A stretch of 7,586 bases of DNA, taken from Pyrobaculum sp. GTDB lineage: Archaea > Thermoproteota > Thermoprotei > Thermoproteales > Thermoproteaceae. The notes under the pieces were generated by a model that was not told the DNA's origin, did no database searches, and saw only the letters and a program-made list of their open reading frames with translations. The number at the start of each line of letters is the position of its first letter. Within the stretch, counting starts at the first letter, position 1. Position numbers and translations under genes: made by a program. Where the stretch lies: assembly GCA_009903905.1 (NCBI GenBank), contig WYEI01000110.1, positions 1-7,586 on the forward strand, written 5' to 3'. Of the stretch, positions 1 to 5,871 are shown piece after piece.

Positions 1-511
1 CGGCAGAGGCAAAGGCGAAGTCTATCTGCCTTCCGTCTACGCGCTCATACAACTTCTTCTCGCCGTAGGAGTACGCAACGTCATACCTCCACCTCCCCTC
101 TCTGTACCTAGCAATGCGTTCTAACAGCCTCGCCATGGCGTTTGTCACCTCAGCTGACTCTGGGCTCATGAGGCGATACTTCAACGTGAAAAGGACACCC
201 TCATAAAACAAATACGCCTCCTCCCTCTGGTGAGGTGTTATGTCGCATCCCACTTCGCCTTCATCAGACTTCGAACAACTGAGCAAGATGTCGCCCACCC
301 TCAGCCTTGCCCATCCGCCGTTATCAAGGATTTGTTCAGAGGTGCGCATAGCCAGCTCGTAGTCCTCTGAAAGCAACGCAAAGAGGTAGCTGAGGAAAAG
401 CGACTTCCCGCCCCCGGGTCTCCCCATTATGACCGTGACGTCGCCCAGTGTGCCTGAGCCCTCGAGAAGCGGCTTCTCCGCGCTAGGCCGAATGCTTATC
501 TCAAATTCCAT
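1..511 (-). CDS. P-loop ATPase, N-terminal part (gene runs off the window)
   Basis: The frame opens at ATG 511-509 and stays open to the window edge, giving 170 N-terminal residues. A Walker A motif, GRPGGGKS, lies at residues 30-37, after a short beta-strand-like stretch (GDVTVIM), so the protein should bind and hydrolyse a nucleotide. Walker B and any other motifs would lie beyond position 1, so the ATPase class (AAA, ABC-like or SMC-like) cannot be settled. No signal peptide or membrane segment is visible; a cytoplasmic location is inferred. Residues from about 90 on are rich in charged, helix-forming residues. The start overlaps the end of the broken HD gene upstream by 16 nt (496-511), which suggests coupled translation before that gene decayed. 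Its link to CRISPR is by position only. I do not recognise a named family. The ORF itself is solid, the role is open. Confidence 0.75.
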   Translation of the reverse strand, partial: MEFEISIRPSAEKPLLEGSGTLGDVTVIMGRPGGGKSLFLSYLFALLSEDYELAMRTSEQILDNGGWARLRVGDILLSCSKSDEGEVGCDITPHQREEAYLFYEGVLFTLKYRLMSPESAEVTNAMARLLERIARYREGRWRYDVAYSYGEKKLYERVDGRQIDFAFASA

Positions 512-866
512 CGCTCGGCATCGAGGAGGATATTTGTAACTTTCTCCATGTCTGCCATTAGGCTACGGACTTTCCTCCCTCTCACCGAGTCCGTCCCCGA
601 GCCTCTTAACGCTGAGAACATCTGTCTCGCCACCCCGCCGAATAGCACGTACTCACCCAAGGCGTTGGGCGCCGTAGGCTCATACGTTGCAAAGTACTCA
701 TGTCGTGGAACAGTATGGCAAGCTCCACGGCGTCTTCGTCGCCCAGCATCCTCTTGAGCCACCTCCCGTAGTAAGGCCTTAATTTGCACCACTCCTCGAG
801 GGCCAGCTCTATATGCCTACCGTACTCCTCTATCTCGATCCCGTGTTACGCGGAGTAGCAGATCAT
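496..866 (-). pseudogene. Remnant of a second Cas3''-like HD nuclease gene
   Basis: Reading from ATG 866 gives MICYSA, then an in-frame TAA at 848-846, then a run that resembles the N-terminus of archaeal stand-alone Cas3'' proteins: GRHIELALEEW with a candidate metal-ligand His, and LFHD at 713-702 as the HD signature. The usual VGK after HD is replaced by MST. This frame ends at a TAA near 609. The protein-like signal continues in another frame (codons starting at multiples of 3) from about 690 to the TAA at 498-496, ending in LLDAERWNLR, which matches the Asp/Arg end of HD nucleases (compare NECDAEVAKKNRR in the intact cas3'' here). HD to this Asp is about 61 codons, against 147 in the intact gene, so roughly 85 codons with the middle His and HH ligands seem deleted. 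A working nuclease is very unlikely. The start overlaps the preceding ORF end as ATGA, and the end overlaps the ATPase gene by 16 nt. Homology is inferred by eye. Confidence 0.7.
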
Positions 867-1029
867 GCCACCTTTTTAGACCTCGGCCTTCTTGCGGCTG
901 TCGACTTCTTTCCGCCGGCGCCCGTCTCCCGAATCAGCTCGACTCTCAACCCAGCCTCGTCGTAGTAATCAAACACGGCGGATCTAGGCACGACGAGCAG
1001 GCTATATCTTTCGACTGAGCAATCCCTCC
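863..1029 (-). pseudogene. Short basic ORF end, probable gene remnant
   Basis: Between the cas6 stop (1032-1030) and the HD remnant, one frame is open down to TGA 865-863 and reads like the end of a protein: YSLLVVPRSAVFDYYDEAG, then RVELIRETG, then a tail rich in Gly, Lys, Arg and Ser. Its TGA overlaps the ATG of the HD remnant as ATGA, the usual spacing of coupled archaeal genes, which is the main reason to take it seriously. No ATG start exists in the gap. Upstream the frame only continues as a shadow of cas6. GTG at 991-989 or 976-974 could start peptides of 42 or 37 residues, and a TATA-like GATATAG at 1008-1002 lies about 29 nt before the second. It may be the C-terminal stub of a gene whose 5' part was lost next to cas6, or a small basic protein. 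No family recognised. Confidence 0.35.
1002..1008 (-). promoter_or_regulatory. Possible weak TATA box before the remnant module
   Basis: The minus strand reads AAAGATATAGCC here, with a purine-rich run just upstream that could act as a BRE. Its centre is about 29 nt before a GTG at 976-974, slightly long but usable for a leaderless start. It is a short AT-rich match in an otherwise G+C-rich gap, so chance is a real alternative. Confidence 0.25.
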
Positions 1030-1779
1030 CTACTGCAGAGGCGTGACTCTGACGGCGCCAAGCCCCAGCGATCTGTTGCTCCCCACGCCGAAGGCCTCCG
1101 CCAAGGAGAGAATCCTCCACATGTCCCCCAACATGGACGTCTCGAAGGCCCGGTACAGAGCCCAACCCACAAAACCCCGAAGCCTCCGGCCCCCCGACAG
1201 GGACACCGTGACAGGCCTCGCCCGGTAGTCCAGTACGCCAACAGCCGCATAGGCCCATTTATAGATGCGGACCGCATCTCTAAGCCCGATCAGCCCCAGC
1301 CTCAAGGCGGTCCTAGCCGCCGATTTGAACAAATTGCGAGGCGACGGCGTGATGTCGTATACAGGCACAGAGCGCTTTACGTAGGGCGGCGTTTCAAACC
1401 GAACCGGCGAGAGGAACTCCACCCTAAACGCCGGCGTCTGCTGCGTAGCTGGCCGCGGCGGCCTCCAGAACTCCAGCTCAGCCGGGACGACCCGAACGCC
1501 GAAAAGCTCGAAGCCGCCCCTCACCGCCTCCGCGAACCTCTGCCCCAACCCCTCGTTGAAAAAGGCAGCGCGGAGCTCCACCTCGGCCCCTGCCGCGGCG
1601 GCGGTCGGCCCAAGCGCCGGCTTGCCGTCTACCACCAGCGGCCAGACGGTGAAGGGCTTCGGCCCCCTTTCCGGAAGCCCCGGCAAGAGCCGATGCACCA
1701 CCGCATGCGCCAAGTAGCCAGAGAAGAAGTTGAGCGCCACCCCCCTCTCCAGAAACCCCTTGAAGGCCACCACAGACAC
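1030..1779 (-). CDS. cas6: Cas6 CRISPR RNA-processing endoribonuclease
   Basis: Cas6 cuts the CRISPR transcript within repeats to release crRNAs. With the GTG start at 1779 the product is 249 aa. The first strand and helix of the N-terminal ferredoxin-like fold appear as VVAFKGFLERGVALNFFSGY followed by LAHAVVHRLL. His25 or His29 is the candidate general base. The second half has the typical FLSPVRF strand (122-128), the helix PRNLFKSAARTA (147-158), GRRLRGFVGWALYRAF (197-212), and the C-terminal glycine-rich loop GVGSNRSLGLGAV (231-243), a hallmark of RAMP/Cas6 proteins. The frame is open 77 codons further, to ATG 2010, but that stretch lies upstream of the first fold strand, is AT-richer and looks non-coding. 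A TATA box 24 nt before GTG 1779 supports that start; GTG 1773 and 1770 are alternatives. It follows cas3'' after a 239-base gap, so it may be transcribed on its own. Confidence 0.92.
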   Translation of the reverse strand: MSVVAFKGFLERGVALNFFSGYLAHAVVHRLLPGLPERGPKPFTVWPLVVDGKPALGPTAAAAGAEVELRAAFFNEGLGQRFAEAVRGGFELFGVRVVPAELEFWRPPRPATQQTPAFRVEFLSPVRFETPPYVKRSVPVYDITPSPRNLFKSAARTALRLGLIGLRDAVRIYKWAYAAVGVLDYRARPVTVSLSGGRRLRGFVGWALYRAFETSMLGDMWRILSLAEAFGVGSNRSLGLGAVRVTPLQ

Positions 1780-1798
1780 AGCTCCCCCACAACACCGC

Positions 1799-1806
1799 AA
1801 TATAAA
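1799..1806 (-). promoter_or_regulatory. TATA box, probable cas6 promoter
   Basis: The minus strand reads TTTATATT at 1806-1799. Its centre is about 24 nt before the GTG at 1779, close to the TATA-to-start distance of archaeal leaderless transcripts. The purine-rich BRE upstream is poor (GCGTTC). It lies inside the open frame extending upstream of cas6, which argues against translation of that extension. Confidence 0.5.
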
Positions 1807-1930
1807 GAACGCATTTAACCGACCGCTTAAAACACGGCGTACCGGTGACGCTTTATATCTATAAAACGTTAACTCTCCTGGTATGTAACAATGTAAAGCA
1901 GGGATCCAGTTTATAGAACTGGACAACTTT

Positions 1931-1950
1931 TCGGCGTAGGCCTGCGCCGA
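1931..1950. repeat. 20-bp near-perfect inverted repeat
   Basis: The plus strand reads TCGGCGTAGGCCTGCGCCGA. All pairs match except position 7 with 14 (T with G). As plus-strand RNA that pair is a G-U wobble, giving an 8-bp stem closed by a GGCC tetraloop; as minus-strand RNA it is a C-A mismatch. As DNA it is a dyad that could bind a dimeric regulator. It lies about 150 bp before the cas6 start and 69 bp after the cas3'' stop. No U-tract follows on the minus strand (an A-run does), so it is not a classic terminator. Confidence 0.6.
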
Positions 1951-2018
1951 GATGCAGAACACGTAGCTGTGGACAAAACCACCAGCACTTATAGAAGCAA
2001 AATTGAGCATGAGTTGAA

Positions 2019-2675
2019 TTAAGTTGAGAGGCGCCTATTTTTCTTTGCCACTTCTGCATCGCATTCGTTTATAATTCCGAGCAAGGCAGAGGCGGCGTAC
2101 AGTAGCTTTGGACGCATACGCTTCCCTATTACTTCTAGTAACCTGCCATGGGTTCCGCTTCTGGTGGTGCCGGATAGCGCGAGGGCGACGTCTCTCAGCG
2201 CCTTGCCTAGCTCCGTTCTGGGGCTCCACGCCTCGATGGCTTGTCTATATTCGTAGCATCTCGGGGCGAGGCCGCCCACTGAGTGGCGCTCATAGGTTTT
2301 GTGGGAGTAGTGATGAAACGCTATGGCGAATAGAGCGGCGTTAGCTATGGAGGGCTCCTCGAAGGAGTTGCGAAGCGGCATCGACGCATCTCTATCTTTA
2401 ACCTTTAGCATCACCTCGTAAGCGAAGTCGGTGGAGCGTGCCTCATGTAGGGGAAAGTATTCGGTGGAGGTCTTATACGCCTCATCGGCCTTCCCCACGT
2501 CGTGCATCAGCGCTACGAACTCCATGAAGTCCATGGCGAGTTCGGGCGACGTTTCGAAGACTTTCGCAAGCTTTCTGGCGACGTAGATGCCCCTTACGCC
2601 AACGCACCGTGCCACCTCTGTGAGGTGGAGAGCCAGAGGCTCGCCGGGACCGGCTAGGCATTCAGAAGGGGCCAT
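2019..2675 (-). CDS. cas3'': Cas3'' HD-domain nuclease
   Basis: This is the separate nuclease half of Cas3 found in type I-A systems; it cuts target DNA using metal ions at an HD active site and works with the Cas3' helicase. The product is 218 aa. The metal-binding residues are all in place: His17 (ALHLTEVA), His58-Asp59 in LMHDVGK, His77 in LHEARS, His121-His122 in FHHYSH, and Asp206 in NECDAEVAKKNRR near the C-terminus. The length suits a stand-alone HD domain with no helicase attached. ATG 2675 was chosen; it overlaps the cas3' stop by 14 nt. A TTG seven codons upstream (2696) would add only a basic stretch and lengthen the overlap. It is the last gene of the gapless operon, and cas6 follows after a spacer. 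It looks fully functional, unlike the HD remnant at 496-866. Confidence 0.94.
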   Translation of the reverse strand: MAPSECLAGPGEPLALHLTEVARCVGVRGIYVARKLAKVFETSPELAMDFMEFVALMHDVGKADEAYKTSTEYFPLHEARSTDFAYEVMLKVKDRDASMPLRNSFEEPSIANAALFAIAFHHYSHKTYERHSVGGLAPRCYEYRQAIEAWSPRTELGKALRDVALALSGTTRSGTHGRLLEVIGKRMRPKLLYAASALLGIINECDAEVAKKNRRLST

Positions 2676-4140
2676 AGCCCGGCGTGTACTTCTCAAGGAT
2701 GAGCTTTGGCACCTCCCTGCACCGCTCCACGGCGTCTACTAGCCACTTTACGCACTCCTTTGCATCCCCGCACCTAGGCGGCGGTTCATGCCTGCAGTTA
2801 CCGGCGACGGCCGCAGATACGGGCAGGTCGGCGGCTTTCGACAGAGCCGCCGTGAAGCAGTTCTCGGGGCTTGGCGAGGCGTCTCTACACACCTCTATCA
2901 GCGCCGACCGCACAAACGAGGCCCCAGAGTCCAAATAGGCCTTCCTCAATTCCTCCGGCGGCACGTGGATGAAGCCCGAGATTTGCTTCAAGAGCCAGTA
3001 GAGGCCTTGCTCCCACTCGACCTCCCCTCTTAGCAAGCCCACGTAGCTATCCTCCCTGTACGGAAGCCTCCACTCCTTAACCGACGCATAAGTTTCTGCG
3101 TTCTTGCCGAAGAGATATATCTTGCCCTCGCAAGGGCCTCCGTATCTGCAGACCCTCCCGATCCTCTGCACAACAGACTCGGCGACGTCGGCCGAGGTTA
3201 TGAGCACGTCGAAGCTCACGTCTACGCCAGCCTCGATGGCGCTTGTCCCCACCACAACCCTCGCGCGATCCAGCATGCTCTCCGCCCTTTGTCTGTCCTC
3301 CCTGGTGAGCATCGAGTGTATGAGGACGGCCCCTAGCGACTTGGCCAAGTCTACGGCCTTCTGGATGTTGTTTATTATCACTAGGACCCTCCTCCCTTTC
3401 TCCATCTCCTTTCTGGCGCTCTTCTCTACTTCGGCCTCGTCTATGACCTCCACGCTGTATTTAGTCTGTGAGAACATCCTCTCGAACTCGTCGTCATGCA
3501 CCACAATCCTGCCTTCTTCTTCCTCGTCCCTGTCGCCAAGCTCAATGAACGTAAAGTCCCTAAAGAATTCCCTCTTCCACCCGCCGAGCGTGGCAGACAT
3601 CACAATCACCGGCACCTCTGCGCCTCTGAGCACCTCCAGCGAGGCCTTGAGCGCGGTTAGGGCCTTCCCAGTCTCGTCTTGGGCTGCTATGTGTGCCTCG
3701 TCGAAGAAGACGCAGGAGGGGTATATGTAGGCAAACGGTATGTGGTAATGCACAGACCTCAGATGCTTCTCCAGGAACTTGTGCATCTCCGCGACGGGCA
3801 CCCTAAGGAGGTTGTGGACGAACGAGTCGAGCGTCGTGAGGACGTACTCCCCTCGGAAGTACGGATCCTTCACGTACCTCTTTCTGAGGGTCACGTCTCC
3901 GTCTTGGTACGTAAACTCTATGTCTTGATGCTCCTGGACGTATCGGCTCAGGGTTTTGTGGAGGATGGCCCTGAGCGGAAACACATGTATAGCCCGCCAG
4001 CAGAGTCCAGCCTCGCGGTATGCCCTGTAGAGGCGCGGCCCCGCCACAGTCTTCCCGTATCCCGTCGGGAGCTCCAGCACCATATATTGCACGCCGCTCC
4101 TCGTCACGAGGTCAAGAGCCCTAGAGATGGCCCTCCTCAC
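2662..4140 (-). CDS. cas3': Cas3' superfamily 2 DNA helicase
   Basis: This is the helicase half of split type I-A Cas3; it is recruited to target-bound Cascade and unwinds DNA for Cas3''. The product is 492 aa and lacks an HD domain. Motifs in order: Walker A PTGYGKT (25-31), TTLD (102-105), DEAH box FFDEAH (145-150), motif III MSATL (181-185), motif IV region LVIINN (253-258), motif V GTSAIEAGVD (298-307), and motif VI QRIGRVCR (325-332). An acidic run DRDEEEE (203-209) lies between the two RecA-like domains. The C-terminal 75 residues carry six cysteines (418, 428, 449, 457, 463, 474), perhaps a disulfide-stabilised or metal-binding domain. GTG 4140 is the first possible start: an in-frame TAA lies 14 codons upstream with no start between. 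It overlaps the previous stop as GTGA, so translation is probably coupled. The 3' end overlaps cas3'' by 14 nt. Confidence 0.97.
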   Translation of the reverse strand: MRRAISRALDLVTRSGVQYMVLELPTGYGKTVAGPRLYRAYREAGLCWRAIHVFPLRAILHKTLSRYVQEHQDIEFTYQDGDVTLRKRYVKDPYFRGEYVLTTLDSFVHNLLRVPVAEMHKFLEKHLRSVHYHIPFAYIYPSCVFFDEAHIAAQDETGKALTALKASLEVLRGAEVPVIVMSATLGGWKREFFRDFTFIELGDRDEEEEGRIVVHDDEFERMFSQTKYSVEVIDEAEVEKSARKEMEKGRRVLVIINNIQKAVDLAKSLGAVLIHSMLTREDRQRAESMLDRARVVVGTSAIEAGVDVSFDVLITSADVAESVVQRIGRVCRYGGPCEGKIYLFGKNAETYASVKEWRLPYREDSYVGLLRGEVEWEQGLYWLLKQISGFIHVPPEELRKAYLDSGASFVRSALIEVCRDASPSPENCFTAALSKAADLPVSAAVAGNCRHEPPPRCGDAKECVKWLVDAVERCREVPKLILEKYTPGYGPF

Positions 4141-5033
4141 GGCACCTGCTCCAGCAGGCCGTTTAAGACCTGGCGCTCCTTAGACGTAAGCTTCTCGGTC
4201 TGGGTCATGTTGCGCAGGATGCCGTACAGACGCGAGAGGTCCCGGGTCTGGATGTAGGCCAAAAGAGCCGACGCGACAGCCTCAGTGTATTGCGACTTCG
4301 CCTCCACGAGCCCGATGTAGAAGTCGGCGAACTTCCTGAAGAGCCTGTAAAACGCCTCGTCGTAAGGGCTGGCGGATGCGCCCAACGGCATGGAGGTGAA
4401 ATACTTCTCCTTGATCAGCACCAGCCTGGCGAGTCTCCCGGGGCTGTGCCTCGCCGCTAGGGCCGTCGCCAGCATGTAGAGTTCTGTGTAGCCCAATCCG
4501 CCGGACGCAAGCCGTAGGAACTGCCTATTCATGTCTATTATATTCTGTCTATCTTCGAGCTTCCTGCCATCTACGTCTATAAACGCCAGCAGGACGTCAT
4601 CGCCCACAGCCACCCTAAACAGCACGTCGGCCGCCTTAGCCAGCTTGCTGAGACCAGGCACTGTTCTGAAGGTCTCAGAGGTCTTCAGCTTGTAGAGGTG
4701 TGTAGTGCTCTTCAGATATTCCTTCACTTCCACGACCTCGTCCGAGGAGAGAGCGACGTCGCATTTGCTGAAGTCCTCCGGGGAGAGCAACAACTGCTCC
4801 AGCTTCTTCCCCCTCCTCCCTGCCCAGTCTGCGATTTTGCCATTGAACTCATCCACGAATTCGTTGCGGTCGACAACGCTCCACAGGTCGAACCCGGTGA
4901 CTACGAGCGAGGCCACGTTGGCCTTGTAGAAGTATACGTACCTGACGTATTCGGCAATGTTGCTCAGGTCTATACAGACGGATCCGCCCCCTGCCTGCCC
5001 GGCCCTCTCGGGCTCCTTCCTACGGCGCGGCAT
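4137..5033 (-). CDS. cas8a: Cas8a-like Cascade large subunit (Csa4 type), short
   Basis: The gene lies between cas5a and cas3', where type I-A operons often carry cas8a (csa4), whose product recognises the PAM and completes Cascade. The assignment rests on position more than on motifs. The product is 298 aa, somewhat short compared with the roughly 350 aa I recall for crenarchaeal Csa4. It starts with a very basic, Gly-rich stretch (MPRRRKEPERAGQAGGG). A middle alpha/beta part follows with strands such as VASLVVTGF (40-48) and LLAFIDVDG (148-156), then a helical C-terminal part from about 222, as expected for the bundle at the end of Cas8 proteins. I see no zinc-finger cysteines (only Cys20 and Cys91). 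ATG 5033 overlaps the cas5a stop by 14 nt. The frame is open to 5156, but that part is a shadow of cas5a. The stop overlaps cas3' as GTGA. A different I-A subunit is possible. Confidence 0.65.
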   Translation of the reverse strand: MPRRRKEPERAGQAGGGSVCIDLSNIAEYVRYVYFYKANVASLVVTGFDLWSVVDRNEFVDEFNGKIADWAGRRGKKLEQLLLSPEDFSKCDVALSSDEVVEVKEYLKSTTHLYKLKTSETFRTVPGLSKLAKAADVLFRVAVGDDVLLAFIDVDGRKLEDRQNIIDMNRQFLRLASGGLGYTELYMLATALAARHSPGRLARLVLIKEKYFTSMPLGASASPYDEAFYRLFRKFADFYIGLVEAKSQYTEAVASALLAYIQTRDLSRLYGILRNMTQTEKLTSKERQVLNGLLEQVP

Positions 5034-5871
5034 GTTCGGGTACAACTGCTTGAAACTCCCCCTCCTCCGTCTTGATCTTGACGGGAACCCACCCATTCGC
5101 CAACTCCACCAGCTCCATATATTCGTCAAACGGACGTGGAAGGCAGAACGGCTCAACCCCCGCGTTGAAGGGATCGCCGCCCGGCCGCCACGCCATGTAG
5201 TTCACCAAGAATCCCTCTCCGCATCCGCCTGGCAACGCCCTAGCCGGCAGGTAGAACCTGGTCCTCACCGCGCCTCTGTGTTTCTCGACGCTGTGTATCC
5301 TCAGCGACGTCGCCGAAACCAAGCTTTCCTTTGGGCCTATACGGAATAGGTAGCCAGCCCTCCTGGCGAGCTCCTCATCGTCAAGCGCATACAGCACGTA
5401 GGCGGGGCCGTAGTAGTACACCTCCAACCTCGACGCCGGCTGGTGTAGGACCTGTAAGACGGCCCCCGCCACTCCTATGGGGCTGAGCGCCGTAGATAGG
5501 AGGGCTTCGGGCTTCTGCAATCCGCCGTAGTTTCTGAACTCTTTAATGACGTCGTCACTCAGGGCTTTAGTCTTCAGCACTTCCATGGCGGCGGATATCA
5601 CCTTCAGCCGCTGCGGTCTCTGGCTAAATACGGAGAAGTGCCGCGATATGTTCTCCGCGGAGGCATACGGCGGAACCCAGAAGGACACGTAGCGCACCTT
5701 GTTCACCAACTCCTCAAATGCATCGCTCTCATTGGGGTAGAAATGCGCCGCGGCCAGCGCCCCTATTAGAGTGGAGGGAGGAGGGGCGATGTTGCCCCGC
5801 CCGTGCTCCGCTAAAAACGGGACCGATGTGTAGGGGGAGAAAAAATCGAGCTTCACCAACGCGTAGATCAT
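5020..5871 (-). CDS. cas5a: Cas5a, Cascade subunit at the crRNA 5' handle
   Basis: Cas5 binds the 5' handle of the crRNA and caps the Cas7 filament. The 283-aa product starts MIYALVKLDFFSPYTSVPF, the first strand of a RAMP fold. The characteristic Cas5 segment PPPSTLIGALAAAHF follows at 30-44, a loop-helix that is strongly conserved in the family. A glycine-rich segment LPGGCGEGF (213-221) sits where the RAMP G-loop is expected, after the strand RTRFYLPARA. Length is slightly above the usual 240-270. ATG 5871 overlaps the cas7 stop as ATGA, so the two are probably translated together, in line with their joint role. The last 14 nt overlap the next gene. Csa-type Cas5 is not expected to cut RNA, since Cas6 is present. 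Confidence 0.93.
   Translation of the reverse strand: MIYALVKLDFFSPYTSVPFLAEHGRGNIAPPPSTLIGALAAAHFYPNESDAFEELVNKVRYVSFWVPPYASAENISRHFSVFSQRPQRLKVISAAMEVLKTKALSDDVIKEFRNYGGLQKPEALLSTALSPIGVAGAVLQVLHQPASRLEVYYYGPAYVLYALDDEELARRAGYLFRIGPKESLVSATSLRIHSVEKHRGAVRTRFYLPARALPGGCGEGFLVNYMAWRPGGDPFNAGVEPFCLPRPFDEYMELVELANGWVPVKIKTEEGEFQAVVPEHAAP

Larger units (their letters stand above)
1780..2018. other. Spacer between cas3'' and cas6, no gene supported
   Basis: This gap interrupts an otherwise gapless operon. It is AT-richer than the flanking genes and holds several TATA-like elements on the minus strand: TTCTATAA at 1996-1989 and again at 1918-1911, TATAGATATAAAG around 1864-1852, and TTTATATT at 1806-1799. 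It also holds a strong palindrome at 1931-1950. One minus frame is open throughout and continues into cas6, but its product resembles no domain known to me and precedes the Cas6 fold. I see no repeat-spacer units, tRNA or box C/D pattern. Confidence 0.6.

Noticed and set aside
846..848. TAA in the HD remnant as a recoded stop
   Set aside because: TAA recoding is not known in these archaea, and the frameshift and missing middle further downstream already point to a dead gene.
1989..2030. Repeated CAACT/CAATT steps and two TTCTATAA copies suggesting CRISPR repeat remains
   Set aside because: The units are too short and irregular, with no spacer periodicity; I found no repeat-spacer array anywhere in the window.
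1859..2059. 66-codon minus-strand frame across the cas3'' stop
   Set aside because: TTG-free composition and content resemble nothing; it overlaps the end of cas3'' and the AT-rich spacer and is best explained by chance.
3104..3730. Long plus-strand open frame, serine- and threonine-rich, opposite cas3'
   Set aside because: It is the antisense of the helicase motifs region and its composition follows from the complement of the cas3' codons; no domain or start signal supports it.
3679..4257. Plus-strand open frame opposite the cas3' N-terminal half
   Set aside because: Runs across the cas3'/cas8a junction on the opposite strand with no promoter and no recognisable domain; a shadow in G+C-rich DNA.
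5034..5156. Longer start for the cas8a-like gene
   Set aside because: The extra 41 residues lie wholly within cas5a and have the Ser/Arg/Trp-rich look of an out-of-frame reading; ATG 5033 gives the usual short overlap.
4698..5349. Several plus-strand open frames opposite cas8a and cas5a
   Set aside because: Overlapping frames with odd composition, all opposite well-supported genes.
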